From Clostridia bacterium (GTDB taxonomy: Bacteria; Bacillota; Clostridia; Christensenellales; Borkfalkiaceae), in the NCBI GenBank assembly GCA_017468085.1, contig JAFUJR010000017.1, positions 1 through 64,000 on the forward strand: a stretch of 64,000 nt of DNA, written 5' to 3'. Under the pieces are notes generated by a model, which ran no database searches, was not told the origin of the DNA, and saw only the letters and a list, made by a program, of their open reading frames with translations. How positions within the stretch are numbered: the stretch's first letter is position 1; the number at the start of each line of letters is the position of its first letter. This document shows, in pieces, positions 1 through 8,526 of this stretch. Made by a program: the position numbers and the translations under genes.

Positions 1-260
1 CTCAAAAAAGTAAGAAGTAAGGGCGAAAAGTGAATAAGTGCGGTAAAGGTTTATAAAGAGATACACTCGACTACGCAATAAATTGCTCCGCTCGGTATGA
101 CAGGGGTTAATTTCGCAAAGAGATAGCCCGTTGTCGCTCCGCAAGAGGAATTACATGCAAACCTACGCTTTGATTACATACCGTTTGCGACGGAGTACTT
201 ACAGTATTGTTGGTCGTTTTTAATAAAAGCAACCGTTCCGTATTCCGCACTTACAAAACG
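1..260. other. Left-edge intergenic stretch, no gene seen
   Basis: I see no credible coding region here on either strand. The sequence has the look of dispersed intergenic repeat material: short phrases such as GCTCCGCTCGGTATGACA and CGCTCCGCAAGAGGAATT resemble repeat remnants, but no second copy lies inside this window. Confidence 0.4.
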
Positions 261-282
261 CCCCACCCATGTACGCGATGAA
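261..282 (+). repeat. GTACGCGTTGAA-type dispersed repeat, copy 1
   Basis: CCCCACCCATGTACGCGATG followed by AA. It matches the copies at 28668 and 33978 almost base for base and lies just beyond the gap terminator. Confidence 0.6.
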
Positions 283-293
283 CGTAAAATTAA

Positions 294-320
294 ACCCTCT
301 ACGGGAAGTCCGTAGAGGGT
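294..320 (-). terminator. Terminator of gap
   Basis: Perfect 11-bp stem ACCCTCTACGG / CCGTAGAGGGT with a 5-base loop, placed directly after the gap stop codon on the minus strand and followed there by a T-rich run. Confidence 0.8.
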
Positions 321-352
321 CGATTTCGTTATTTTTAAAACCCGAAAAACGA

Positions 353-1375
353 TTAGTTAAGTTCAGCGAAGTACTTAATCGTTCTAACCATTTGGCTGGT
401 GTAGGAGTTTTCGTTGTCGTACCAGGATACGACCTTAACGAGGGTCGTGCCGTCGCCCATGGGCATGCACTTCGTCTGCGTAGCGTCGAACAAGGAACCG
501 TAGGTGATACCGATGATGTCGGAGGATACGAGTTCTTCTTCCGTGTAACCGAAGGAAGCGGAAGCAGCAGCCTTCATTGCGTTGTTTACGGTAGCCGCGT
601 CAACTTCGCCTTCGCAGATCGCAACGAGTTGGGTAAGGGAACCGGTGGGAACGGGAACGCGTTGTGCGCAACCGTCGAGAACGCCGTTGAGTTCGGGGAT
701 AACAAGACCGATAGCCTTAGCTGCGCCCGTGGAGTTGGGAACGATGTTTGCAGCGGCTGCTCTTGCACGGCGAAGGTCGCCTTTACGATGAGGACCGTCG
801 AGAACCATCTGGTCGCCGGTGTAAGCGTGGATGGTGGTCATATAACCCTTCTTGATCTTAGAAAGTTTGTTGAGGGTGTTTGCCATAGGAGCAAGGCAGT
901 TGGTGGTGCAGGAAGCTGCGGAGATGATGGTATCGTTTGCCGTCAACGTCTTTTCGTTTACGCTGTAAACGATAGTGGGAAGGTCGTTACCAGCGGGAGC
1001 GGAGATAACAACTTTCTTTGCGCCTGCTTTGAGGTGCGCTTCGGATTTTGCCTTGGACGTATAGAAACCGGTGCATTCAAGCACTACGTCTACGTCATAT
1101 TCACCCCAAGGGCAGTTTGCAGCGTCTTTTTCTGCGTAAATTTTGATGGTCTTGCCGTTAACGGTGATCGTACCTGCTTCGTCGTCAGCAGTAACCTTGT
1201 CGCAGTACTTATATCTGCCTTGAGCGGTGTCGTACTTCAAAAGGTGCGCGAGCATGGAAGGGCTGGTAAGGTCGTTGATAGCAACTACTTCATAACCTTC
1301 TGCATCGAACATCTGTCTGAACGCAAGACGACCAATACGTCCGAAACCGTTGATTGCAACTTTTACGTTTGCCAT
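353..1375 (-). CDS. gap: Glyceraldehyde-3-phosphate dehydrogenase
   Basis: Type I NAD-dependent glyceraldehyde-3-phosphate dehydrogenase, 340 aa, a normal family length. It oxidises and phosphorylates glyceraldehyde-3-phosphate to 1,3-bisphosphoglycerate in cytoplasmic glycolysis. The N-terminal Rossmann motif INGFGRIGR and the catalytic motif SCTTNC (active Cys near residue 156) are both intact. The start chosen is MANVKV, because GGAGG sits 8-9 bases upstream; the reading frame is open further upstream but that part has no family similarity. It has its own sigma-A promoter and terminator and so is monocistronic. The aldolase gene fba lies 1.6 kb upstream on the same strand. Confidence 0.97.
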   Translation of the reverse strand: MANVKVAINGFGRIGRLAFRQMFDAEGYEVVAINDLTSPSMLAHLLKYDTAQGRYKYCDKVTADDEAGTITVNGKTIKIYAEKDAANCPWGEYDVDVVLECTGFYTSKAKSEAHLKAGAKKVVISAPAGNDLPTIVYSVNEKTLTANDTIISAASCTTNCLAPMANTLNKLSKIKKGYMTTIHAYTGDQMVLDGPHRKGDLRRARAAAANIVPNSTGAAKAIGLVIPELNGVLDGCAQRVPVPTGSLTQLVAICEGEVDAATVNNAMKAAASASFGYTEEELVSSDIIGITYGSLFDATQTKCMPMGDGTTLVKVVSWYDNENSYTSQMVRTIKYFAELN

Positions 1376-1484
1376 AATAGAGATCCTCCAATATATTGAA
1401 AATTTATTTAGTGATGAATTGAACGCGGTGGGGTTGGGGCGCATTTTTGCCTCTTTTCCGCAAATCCGCTTTTGTCCGTATACT

Positions 1485-1513
1485 ATTTTAGCAAACTTTT
1501 AACAATTCGTCAA
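1485..1513 (-). promoter_or_regulatory. Sigma-A promoter of gap
   Basis: On the minus strand TTGACG, a 17-base spacer, then TAAAAT, about 110 bases upstream of the gap start codon. Confidence 0.7.
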
Positions 1514-1596
1514 CAGTTTTGCGCATAAGTTGGAAAAATATTTCTTTTTAACGCAGTTTTCTCAAAAAGTGTGAAATTTATTCCTTTTACGCATAT

Positions 1597-1635
1597 AAAA
1601 AGCGGTTGCCCGTTTGCCGTGGGATAACCGCTTTT
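1597..1635 (-). terminator. Terminator of the phosphatase-like lipoprotein gene
   Basis: Ten-bp stem AAAAGCGGTT / AACCGCTTTT just past the stop codon, ending in T residues on the minus strand. Confidence 0.75.
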
Positions 1636-1643
1636 CTCCGTCG

Positions 1644-2792
1644 TCAATTTTCGAGGAAGATAGAACGAATCAACGAAATTTGTTCGGCGGTTACGCCCGC
1701 TTTTATCAGCATATCCGCCGTTTTGTCGGCAAGCGTTTCGCCCTCGTAATCGTTTTCTAATTTGGAAATGAGGGTCAAAATGTCCCCGCCGTTTTCGTCG
1801 TAATATCTGTCTACGTTCGTGTAGAAATAGTTGGAAAGCTCGTAATCGCGGATCAAATCTGCTTTTTCCACGCCCAAAAGCGCCTCTAAAACGAGGGAGA
1901 TCGTGCCTGCGCGGTCTACGCCGTGGGTGCAATGCAAATAAACGGGGTACGCGCTTTCGTCCGCGAATGCGGAAAAGACCGTCTTTAACGTTTCGGGCTG
2001 GTTAAGGATTTGCTCGTAATACGCGCTGGGCAGGAAGGTGCGTTTTACCTCGCTTCCCAAAATGCCCGCGGAGGTGGGGTTGATACCCAAAGCGGAAGCG
2101 TCGCGCAAGTCGAAGTCGCTCTTGATTTTCATAACCGAAAGCATGGTCGTTACGCCCGCTTCGCTGATGGTAAAGCCTGCAATGCCCGTGTTTTTCTTGC
2201 CGTCGATTTCACTGCCGCGATAGAGGACGCCTTGCTTGATTTTTCCGCCGAGCGAAGAATTCCAACCGCCGACGTCGCGGACGTTGCTTGCGCCGTCCAC
2301 GTACATAAAGCGAGGGGATTTCGCCGTTTTAAACGAGCCTTCGCTCGTGATAGACTGCTTATTGGTCAGCCGAACGGTGAGCGTGTAGGTATATTCGGCG
2401 TCCGCCTTTAAATTGTAGATGGATACGGAGTCTTCGTACGGGTCGAGTTCCACGCGCGTAAAGCGGGTTTTGCTCCCTTTTTCATATACGTCGGCATACC
2501 CAAGTAGAATATCCACGTCGCTTTCCGTTTCAAAGGTATAATCGATGGTTACGGGTATACCCATATCCAGGCGGTGGCTACGCGAATAGCCCCATTCCTG
2601 CTGTAAGGTAGAGATAGGCACGTCGGTTTCCGCTTGCATATACGCCAAAACCTGTTCGGCGACGATAGGAATAGGGGTAGACGAAACCTCCGTGGTTACC
2701 GTCGCGTTTACTTTGTTGGTTCCGCATCCGCTAAGTGCCATAGTTCCCCCCAAGGCGAGGGTTAAACCCACCGCCAAAAATTTATTTTTCAT
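1644..2792 (-). CDS. Lipoprotein with tyrosine-phosphatase-like domain
   Basis: A 382-aa secreted lipoprotein. Residues 1-23 are a lipoprotein signal with lipobox LSGC. Residues about 30-155 look like an Ig/fibronectin-type beta domain. The C-terminal half resembles the Y_phosphatase3 family (protein-tyrosine and lipid phosphatases): it has NVRDVGG and LYRGSEID near the domain start, and the catalytic P-loop HCTHGVDRAG with Cys288 and Arg294 of the CX5R signature. The catalytic residues are intact, so activity on phosphotyrosine, phosphoinositide or phosphosugar outside the membrane is plausible; the substrate is unknown. It has its own promoter (TTGATT-17-TATAAT) and terminator and sits between gap and fba without being cotranscribed. 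Confidence 0.85.
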   Translation of the reverse strand: MKNKFLAVGLTLALGGTMALSGCGTNKVNATVTTEVSSTPIPIVAEQVLAYMQAETDVPISTLQQEWGYSRSHRLDMGIPVTIDYTFETESDVDILLGYADVYEKGSKTRFTRVELDPYEDSVSIYNLKADAEYTYTLTVRLTNKQSITSEGSFKTAKSPRFMYVDGASNVRDVGGWNSSLGGKIKQGVLYRGSEIDGKKNTGIAGFTISEAGVTTMLSVMKIKSDFDLRDASALGINPTSAGILGSEVKRTFLPSAYYEQILNQPETLKTVFSAFADESAYPVYLHCTHGVDRAGTISLVLEALLGVEKADLIRDYELSNYFYTNVDRYYDENGGDILTLISKLENDYEGETLADKTADMLIKAGVTAEQISLIRSIFLEN

Positions 2793-2824
2793 GGTAAAAC
2801 CCCTTTAAGGATAAATATATTTAT

Positions 2825-2853
2825 ATTATAAAGGAAAGAAGGTGGAAAATCAA
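2825..2853 (-). promoter_or_regulatory. Sigma-A promoter of the phosphatase-like lipoprotein
   Basis: Minus strand TTGATT, 17 bases, TATAAT; about 33 bases from the -10 box to the ATG. Confidence 0.7.
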
Positions 2854-2924
2854 TAGCAAAATTTACGAAAATGCTTGCGAAAAGTGTTATTTTATAATAA
2901 AAACGCTGTGAGTAGCCGAATAAA

Positions 2925-2953
2925 AACGGGGCGAGGGGAACTCGCTCCGTTTC
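2925..2953 (-). terminator. Terminator of fba
   Basis: Twelve-bp stem AAACGGGGCGAG / CTCGCTCCGTTT (one G-U pair), 5-base loop, followed by a T run on the minus strand. Confidence 0.8.
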
Positions 2954-2969
2954 GTATACGGTTTATTGA

Positions 2970-3908
2970 TTAAAACGCTTTGCCTGCCGAGCCAAGCACG
3001 TTGACGATTTTGTGTTTTACCATTTCTTTCATCATCGCGCGCGCGTCGCCGAGGTATTGACGAGGGTCGAAGTGGCCGGGGAAATCGTTGTAGTGCTTAC
3101 GGATAGCCGCCGTAAACGCTACGCGAAGGTCGCTGTCGATATTGATTTTGCAAACCGCCATTTGCGCCGCCTTTCTAAGCTCGGATTCGGGAATACCGAT
3201 AGCGTCGGGCATATGGCCGCCGTATTGGTTGACGATGGCAACCTTGTCCTGAGGGACGGAGGAAGCGCCGTGAAGAACGATGGGGAAGCCGGGCAATCTG
3301 TTGCCGATTTCTTCCAAAATATCCAAACGGAGCTTAGGGTCTTGACCGGGCTTGAATTTATAAGCGCCGTGGGAAGTACCGATTGCGATTGCAAGGGAGT
3401 CGATACCCGTAGCCGCAACGAAATCTTGAACCTCGTCGGGGGAGGTGAAGTGCGCGTGCTCAGCCGAAACGTTTACGTCGTCCTCGATGCCTGCAAGCGT
3501 GCCGAGCTCCGCTTCAACCACAACGCCGTGGTCGTGTGCGTATTCAACGACTTTTTTGGTGATGGCGATATTTTCTTCCCAAGGGTGGGAGGAAGCGTCG
3601 ATCATAACGGACGTAAAGCCGCCGTCGATGGAAGCCTTACAAATTTCAAAATCTGCGCCGTGGTCGAGGTGCATTGCGATGGGAATATCGTTGGTTTCCA
3701 CCGCAGCTTGAACGAGGTGCTTTAAATATACGGGGTTTGCGTACTTTCTTGCGCCTGCGGATACTTGCAGAATAACGGGGGATTTTTCCTCGTTAGCCGC
3801 TTCGACGATGGCTTGGATCATTTCCATATTGTTTACGTTGAAAGCGCCGATAGCGTATTTGCCAGCGTACGCCTTTTTGAACATTTCGGTAGTAGTTACC
3901 AAAGGCAT
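2970..3908 (-). CDS. fba: Class II fructose-bisphosphate aldolase
   Basis: Zinc-dependent class II aldolase, 312 aa. It cleaves fructose-1,6-bisphosphate to dihydroxyacetone phosphate and glyceraldehyde-3-phosphate, the substrate of the nearby gap product. The HLDHG motif gives the catalytic Asp82 and zinc ligand His83. Further family landmarks are VEAELGTLAG, the GTSHGAYKF phosphate-binding stretch and VLHGASSVP. The ATG has GGAGG upstream. Promoter and terminator flank it, so it is a single-gene unit. The GatY/KbaY tagatose aldolases belong to the same superfamily, but the sequence and the glycolytic context favour Fba. Confidence 0.96.
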   Translation of the reverse strand: MPLVTTTEMFKKAYAGKYAIGAFNVNNMEMIQAIVEAANEEKSPVILQVSAGARKYANPVYLKHLVQAAVETNDIPIAMHLDHGADFEICKASIDGGFTSVMIDASSHPWEENIAITKKVVEYAHDHGVVVEAELGTLAGIEDDVNVSAEHAHFTSPDEVQDFVAATGIDSLAIAIGTSHGAYKFKPGQDPKLRLDILEEIGNRLPGFPIVLHGASSVPQDKVAIVNQYGGHMPDAIGIPESELRKAAQMAVCKINIDSDLRVAFTAAIRKHYNDFPGHFDPRQYLGDARAMMKEMVKHKIVNVLGSAGKAF

Positions 3909-3951
3909 AATTTTTTGTCCTCCAAATGACGTTTTTTATTCGTACCAAATT

Positions 3952-3980
3952 ATTATACCCCATTTGCAAGAAAAAAGCAA
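3952..3980 (-). promoter_or_regulatory. Sigma-A promoter of fba
   Basis: Minus strand TTGCTT, 17 bases, TATAAT; the ATG is about 43 bases downstream. Confidence 0.65.
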
Positions 3981-4106
3981 GAAAATAACGGCTCTTGCAA
4001 AAAAATCAAAAAAATTTTACTTTTTTGGAAAATTTTAAAAAAACTTATTAACAAACGCAAAAAATGCGATTATACTACAACAAAAACTAAAACGCATTAC
4101 AGTACT

Positions 4107-4196
4107 ATGAAAACCCCTAAATTTTTTAAAATCACCTTGGCAACGTTAGTAGGCGCGGCGGTTGCATTGGCGATCCGTAAGAGAAAAGAGGATTAA
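4107..4196 (+). CDS. Possible small membrane peptide
   Basis: A 29-aa reading frame with a basic N terminus (MKTPKFFK), a hydrophobic Leu/Ala/Val centre of about 17 residues and a charged RKRKED tail, the pattern of a one-pass micro-membrane protein. A strong hairpin terminator follows 31 bases after the stop, which supports transcription of the stretch. Against it, there is no clear ribosome site. I do not recognise a family. Confidence 0.35.
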   Translation: MKTPKFFKITLATLVGAAVALAIRKRKED

Positions 4197-4227
4197 AATT
4201 ATCCAACCACCTCCATAACCGTAAAAG

Positions 4228-4260
4228 CGTCGTCCTTGCAAAACGCGAGGGCGGCGTTTT
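4228..4260 (+). terminator. Strong intrinsic terminator
   Basis: Twelve-bp stem between 4228-4239 and 4245-4256 including several G-U pairs, loop AAAAC, then TTTT. It is the only sign that something upstream (perhaps the 29-aa frame) is transcribed rightward. The remaining stretch to 4490 is AT-rich and shows nothing else I can name. Confidence 0.65.
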
Positions 4261-4491
4261 ACGTGAATTTGAAATGAGAAACGCGAAAAGCGAAACCGTA
4301 GAATACATTTAATATAATACGCGCGTGTGCGGGCGCGTAGGGGAGCGCGTGCGCGAGGGAAAAAGGGAAAGGAATTTTGCGTTTTTAAGAGAGCGGCGGG
4401 GGAATTTCCGTATAAAAAAAGAGGAAAATGAATAAACGCAAAAAAAAGTTAAAAAAAATAAAAAAAGTTGAAAAACCCCACGCAAAACAGC

Positions 4492-4520
4492 TTGACTTAA
4501 ATTTCTTTTCATAATACAAT
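4492..4520 (+). promoter_or_regulatory. Sigma-A promoter of rplM-rpsI
   Basis: TTGACT, 17-base spacer, TACAAT. Confidence 0.8.
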
Positions 4521-4526
4521 AAATAG

Positions 4527-4640
4527 GCAAGCCAAGCGGAATGCCTTGAAAATACTGTTTTTCCCCGTTAGTTGAACAGATTTTGAGGAAATTTCCCAAA
4601 CGGCTCTCAACATTAAAAAATACACACGAAACAAGGAGTA
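4527..4640 (+). promoter_or_regulatory. 5' leader of rplM, possible L13 autoregulatory leader
   Basis: About 120 bases of untranslated RNA between promoter and rplM. It can fold into hairpins (AGGCA/TGCCT; TTGAGGAAATTTCC.. with CTCAA). Firmicute rplM genes often carry an L13 leader that binds L13. I judge by position and structure only and could not match the Rfam consensus. Confidence 0.4.
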
Positions 4641-4647
4641 ACATATT

Positions 4648-5079
4648 ATGAAGACCTACATGGCTAAGGCCGAAGCGGTTGAAAGAAAATGGTACGTTGT
4701 TGACGCGGCAGGCGTTCCCCTTGGACGTCTTGCAAGCAAGGTAGCGTCCGTACTTCGCGGCAAGAACAAACCCACCTACACGCCCAACGTTGACACCGGC
4801 GATTTCGTAATCGTTATCAACACCGACAAAACGGTTTTGACGGGTAAGAAGTTGGAAAACAAATTTTACAGATACCACACCGGTTACATCGGCGGGTTGA
4901 AGGAAATTTCCTACAAGAAATTGATGGCTGAAAAGAGCGACCTTGCCGTTTACGAAGCGGTAAAGGGTATGTTGCCCAAGAACAGCCTTGGCAGAGCTAT
5001 GCTTAAAAAGCTCAAAGTTTATAAGGGTGCTGAACACAACCATGCGGCGCAGAAACCCGAAGTATTGAAAGTAGACTAA
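4648..5079 (+). CDS. rplM: 50S ribosomal protein L13
   Basis: L13 of the large ribosomal subunit, 143 aa, an early 23S rRNA-binding assembly protein. Family landmarks are [17 protein letters not shown] at the N terminus, [19 protein letters not shown], and the [16 protein letters not shown] signature. The ATG follows AAGGAG. It is the first gene of the usual rplM-rpsI pair, 17 bases before rpsI, under one promoter with a long leader. Confidence 0.98.
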   Translation: MKTYMAKAEAVERKWYVVDAAGVPLGRLASKVASVLRGKNKPTYTPNVDTGDFVIVINTDKTVLTGKKLENKFYRYHTGYIGGLKEISYKKLMAEKSDLAVYEAVKGMLPKNSLGRAMLKKLKVYKGAEHNHAAQKPEVLKVD

Positions 5080-5096
5080 GGAGAGGATAGAAAATT

Positions 5097-5510
5097 ATGG
5101 CTAAAGCAAGCGTTAAAAAGAAAATCCAATTCTGGGGTACGGGTAGAAGAAAGAAGGCTATCGCTCGTGTTCGTCTTATCCCCGGCGGCAACGGCACGAT
5201 TGTAATCAATGATCGCGCTTTTGAAGATTATTTCCCTCAGGGTACTCTTCAATACATCGTGAAACAGCCCATCGTTTTGTTGGACGTTGAAGCAAAGTAC
5301 GACGTTATCGTAAACGTAATCGGCGGCGGTTACACGGGTCAGGCAGGCGCAATCCGTCTTGGCGTTGCAAGAGCGCTTCTCGAAGCGGAAGAAAACAGCC
5401 GTCCTGCATTGAAGTCTGCTGGTTTCTTGACCAGAGACCCTCGTTCGAAGGAAAGAAAGAAGTACGGCTTGAAGAAAGCTCGTCGCGCTCCTCAATTCTC
5501 GAAGAGATAA
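5097..5510 (+). CDS. rpsI: 30S ribosomal protein S9
   Basis: S9 of the small subunit, 137 aa. The motif [16 protein letters not shown], the [19 protein letters not shown] core and the basic tail ending [12 protein letters not shown] (which reaches the P-site tRNA in the ribosome) are all present. It lies directly behind rplM with its own AGGAG site and is followed by an intrinsic terminator. Confidence 0.98.
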   Translation: MAKASVKKKIQFWGTGRRKKAIARVRLIPGGNGTIVINDRAFEDYFPQGTLQYIVKQPIVLLDVEAKYDVIVNVIGGGYTGQAGAIRLGVARALLEAEENSRPALKSAGFLTRDPRSKERKKYGLKKARRAPQFSKR

Positions 5511-5522
5511 TTTCAAAAAACG

Positions 5523-5554
5523 GAAAACGTGCCTTGCGCGCGTTTTCTTTTTTT
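5523..5554 (+). terminator. Terminator of rplM-rpsI
   Basis: Seven-bp stem GAAAACG / CGTTTTC, then seven T residues. Confidence 0.8.
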
Positions 5555-5600
5555 GTCTGTCAAGCCGAGCGTATCAAAATAAAAGGAGAGGGAAATAAAA

Positions 5601-5792
5601 ATGGCAAAAAAGAGATTTATCAAGGTATACAAACACAATATATTCGACGTGCAAGAAATTTTGGTAGACACGGAAACGGGCGTCAACTACTTTTTCTATG
5701 CAAACGGAAACGCGGGCGGTTTAACCCCCCTCTTAGATAAAGACGGAAAGGTGGTCGTAACCCCTATCCCCGCCGAAGAAGACGAGGAATAA
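5601..5792 (+). CDS. Small DUF6440-like protein
   Basis: A 63-aa protein with a strong ribosome site (AAAAGGAGAG) and its own terminator. The pattern RFIKVYKHNIFDVQEILVDTETGVNYFFY..GNAGGLTPLLDKDGK, given here in parts, matches the DUF6440 family: a small beta-rich domain with TGVxYxF followed by GGLTPLLD. The function of the family is unknown. It is soluble with an acidic end (AEEDEE). Family assignment is from memory of the pattern. Confidence 0.75.
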   Translation: MAKKRFIKVYKHNIFDVQEILVDTETGVNYFFYANGNAGGLTPLLDKDGKVVVTPIPAEEDEE

Positions 5793-5801
5793 GAAATAAG
5801 C

Positions 5802-5834
5802 ATAGCGCGGTTTGATAAAATCAAGCCGCGCTAT
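5802..5834 (+). terminator. Terminator after the DUF6440-like gene
   Basis: Fourteen-bp stem (5802-5815 with 5821-5834, one G-U pair) followed by a T-rich tail. Confidence 0.8.
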
Positions 5835-5953
5835 TTACTTTTTATGGATATTATGCTAAAATAAAAGAAAAAACTTCAAGTTTGAAAAATTTTTAAAAAT
5901 TAGTGAGAAAAACGCCCTTCTCAACCGTTATATATATGCAGAGAGGTAAAAAT

Positions 5954-6526
5954 ATGTCTGAAAGGAAGGGATTTGAGGCGATACGCTGTTACCGTCGCTT
6001 TTTAGACGGCGATAACAGAGCACTTGAACAGCTCGTCCGCGAATACAGCGACGCGCTTATCCGTTTTGCGTATTGCTACGTAAAAGATTCTGCTACGGCA
6101 GAGGAAATCATGGAAGACGCCTTCGCCGCGCTTATCATCAAGCGCAGGCGTTTTGACGCCGCCGATAATCTCCGCGCGTACCTTTACAAAACGGTGCGCA
6201 ACAAGTGCTTGGATCATCTGCGTTTTCACAAAAAGCAAGTGCCTCTCGCCGACGTGGAACGCGTGCTCGCCATAGACGGAAACGCGGAAACGGAAAATTC
6301 TTTGCTACGCAAAGAAAATCGGCGGGCGGTGTACGAGGCGCTCCAAAATCTGCCCTCGCAATACCGTGAAATTTTATACCTTACATACTTTGAAGATTGC
6401 ACAGCGGACGAGGCTTCGCGCTTGCTCCGCCGTACCAAAAAGCAAATTTACAACCTTTTACATCGGGCAAAGACCTCTCTCAAAGAATTGCTGATAAAGG
6501 AAGGGATATCTTATGAAAACGTATAA
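5954..6526 (+). CDS. ECF-type RNA polymerase sigma factor
   Basis: A 190-aa sigma-70 family factor of the extracytoplasmic-function type. Region 2 spans about residues 18-80 (ALEQLVREYSDALIRFAY, then DAFAALI and LRAYLYKTVRN), region 4 about residues 125-180 (LPSQYREILYLTYFED, with a helix-turn-helix ending in RAKTSLKELL). The start at 5954 is chosen because GAGAGG lies 7 bases upstream; an ATG at 5936 has no site. Its end overlaps the next gene by 14 bases, so the two are translationally coupled. ECF factors are normally held by a membrane anti-sigma encoded next door, which fits the neighbour. Target promoters are unknown. Confidence 0.9.
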   Translation: MSERKGFEAIRCYRRFLDGDNRALEQLVREYSDALIRFAYCYVKDSATAEEIMEDAFAALIIKRRRFDAADNLRAYLYKTVRNKCLDHLRFHKKQVPLADVERVLAIDGNAETENSLLRKENRRAVYEALQNLPSQYREILYLTYFEDCTADEASRLLRRTKKQIYNLLHRAKTSLKELLIKEGISYENV

Positions 6527-8471
6527 ACAACGCACGGACGACATTCTTAAAAAAGCGGAAAAACAAAAGTCTATCCGCAAAAAAGTAACGATTTCCACCA
6601 TTTCTACTGCCGTTTGCGTGGCGGCGACGGCGCTCAGCCTCGTGCTTTTTCTGCCCTTAAAAGCGCCCGAAACACCTATCGACGCATACAAAACCAGCGA
6701 ATATTTTTCCGTTATCAAGCCCTTAAATGCGCAGTTTGACACAACCGCACAGCCCGTCCACTACAAAAACAACTTTGAAAAATGGACGGCAAGCCTTAAA
6801 AAAGCCTTTTCAAGCGATTTAGAAGGGGGAGCGAACGGCGCGGTGGGCGACGGCTCGGCGATGGACAGCACGACGACGGGCATGCCTGAATTTGACGTTG
6901 ATATGGGAACCTCAACGCCCCCGACGTCGGGTGGCAATGACGGGGGAGATAGCTACGTAGAAACCACCGACAATCAAGTGGCGGGCGTTATCGAGGGCGA
7001 CCTTTTAAAACGCACCAAAACGCACGCTTTCTACCTTTGCCAATTAAACGACAACGGTTCTTTGCACGGCGGTTATCCCGTCCTGCGCGTATATTCGATT
7101 GCGGGCGCAAGCTCCGTACTCGTGCATGAATATGAAATTTTGGGAAACGGGGCGAATCGTATTTCTTCCGCATATCCTGAGCTCTATCTTTCCAACGACG
7201 GAAAAACGCTCACGCTTGTGAGTATCGTCGTAAAGAACGGAACGAAATCCACGCGCTTTACCGAGGTCATCACCTTGGACGTTTCCAATCCGAAAAACGT
7301 GAGGGAGACGGGCAGAAAATACCTTTCGGGGAACTACGTTTCCTCGCGTAGCGTGAACGGAAAACTTATCGTCGTTAACAATTTTAACGTGAATTCTATG
7401 CCTGATTTTGACGATTACGCAAGCTATATTCCGCAGTTTGGCGACGGCTTTGACGATTTACAGCTTGTCGACGGCGAGGATATCATCGTACCCGACAAAC
7501 TTTCTTCCACGAAGCACACCGTCGTGATGGAGCTTGACCAAACGACGGGCGAAACCCTCGATTGCATGGCGCTGTATTGCTACTCTGCCGACCTCTACGT
7601 TTCGCAGGAGAATATGTATCTCACGCGCGAATATATATCTGCTGAGGATCGGGAAAATATGACGGAAATCACCTGCATTTCCTACGGCGACGAGGGCTTT
7701 GCCAAGGTGGGAGCCGTTACCGTCGAGGGCAGAGTGCTCAACCAATACAGCATGGACGAATACAACGGCGTTTTCCGTGTGGTAACGAGCGTTTACCGTC
7801 CTTACACAAGCGCGTCTATTTACTGCGTGGATATGCAAAAGTGGAAAATTATCGGCTCGGTAACGGAATTTTCGCCCAAGGGCGAGGACGTGCAATCCGT
7901 CCGTTTTAACGGCGATAAAGCGTACGTCTGCACGGCGGAAATTATCACGTTGACCGACCCCGTGTACGCGTTCAACCTCTCCGACCCCACGAATATCACC
8001 TATAAAGACACGGGTACTATCAAGGGGTATTCCACCTCGCTCGTGCAGTTTGGGGAGGGATTTTTCCTCGGTATCGGCGTGAATGAGGACGAGTCCTTAA
8101 AACTTGAAATGTACGAGGAAACGGAAACGGGCGTAGAAATTTACGCGACCTACGAGCCCGATTGCGACCCTCAAAATCCGCTTACCAACATTGGTTTTTC
8201 CCGTGAATATAAAGCCTACTTTATCGACAGAGAGGGCGGATATATCGGTTTGGGTACTTGGTATTACGATACGCAAACGGGCAAGACCGTCCAGCAGTAC
8301 CGTTTGATTTGTTTTGACGGGTACGGTTTTAGCGAAGTGTTCGTCGTCGATTTGCTCGGCTTAGACGACTGGAAGCGTGCGTGCCTTGTCGAGGACGAGG
8401 CGGGTAACGGTTGGTTTTATATGTTCAGTGCGGAATTTAAGGTGATAAAAATATACGACGGCTTGTCCTAA
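6513..8471 (+). CDS. Membrane-anchored beta-propeller protein, probable anti-sigma factor
   Basis: A 652-aa protein with a short cytoplasmic N terminus (residues 1-24, KTYKQRTDDILKKAEKQK), one membrane helix (about 26-48), a Ser/Gly/Thr-rich linker, and a large outer domain starting at NQVAGVIEGDLLKR. That last pattern is the entry motif of the Beta_propel family (PF09826), secreted C-terminal propellers of Firmicutes and archaea. Overlap with the sigma gene and the anti-sigma-like topology suggest the N terminus binds the sigma factor while the propeller senses something outside. That role is inferred. A terminator follows at 8502. Confidence 0.8.
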   Translation: MKTYKQRTDDILKKAEKQKSIRKKVTISTISTAVCVAATALSLVLFLPLKAPETPIDAYKTSEYFSVIKPLNAQFDTTAQPVHYKNNFEKWTASLKKAFSSDLEGGANGAVGDGSAMDSTTTGMPEFDVDMGTSTPPTSGGNDGGDSYVETTDNQVAGVIEGDLLKRTKTHAFYLCQLNDNGSLHGGYPVLRVYSIAGASSVLVHEYEILGNGANRISSAYPELYLSNDGKTLTLVSIVVKNGTKSTRFTEVITLDVSNPKNVRETGRKYLSGNYVSSRSVNGKLIVVNNFNVNSMPDFDDYASYIPQFGDGFDDLQLVDGEDIIVPDKLSSTKHTVVMELDQTTGETLDCMALYCYSADLYVSQENMYLTREYISAEDRENMTEITCISYGDEGFAKVGAVTVEGRVLNQYSMDEYNGVFRVVTSVYRPYTSASIYCVDMQKWKIIGSVTEFSPKGEDVQSVRFNGDKAYVCTAEIITLTDPVYAFNLSDPTNITYKDTGTIKGYSTSLVQFGEGFFLGIGVNEDESLKLEMYEETETGVEIYATYEPDCDPQNPLTNIGFSREYKAYFIDREGGYIGLGTWYYDTQTGKTVQQYRLICFDGYGFSEVFVVDLLGLDDWKRACLVEDEAGNGWFYMFSAEFKVIKIYDGLS

Positions 8472-8501
8472 GGACGTAAAGTTCCCTCTCAAAACGGAAA
8501 G

Positions 8502-8526
8502 GCGCTTGGTCAATCCAAGCGCTTTT
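8502..8526. terminator. Bidirectional terminator between convergent genes
   Basis: Eight-bp stem GCGCTTGG / CCAAGCGC with loop TCAAT and a T run on the plus side. The left arm also contains the last codons of the minus-strand gene ending at 8510. Confidence 0.75.

Noticed and set aside
269-1399. Long plus-strand reading frame across gap
   Set aside because: It is the antisense shadow of the gap gene; it has no ribosome site and no protein-like sequence, while the minus strand encodes an intact GAPDH.
1421-1441. GCCCCAACCCCACCGCGTTC (minus) as a copy of the dispersed repeat
   Set aside because: Shares the C-rich start and GCGTT but has a gap in the core; too weak to count.
4309-5043. Minus-strand frame of 244 codons across rplM and its leader
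   Set aside because: Low-complexity translation, antisense to a certain ribosomal protein gene and spanning its promoter.
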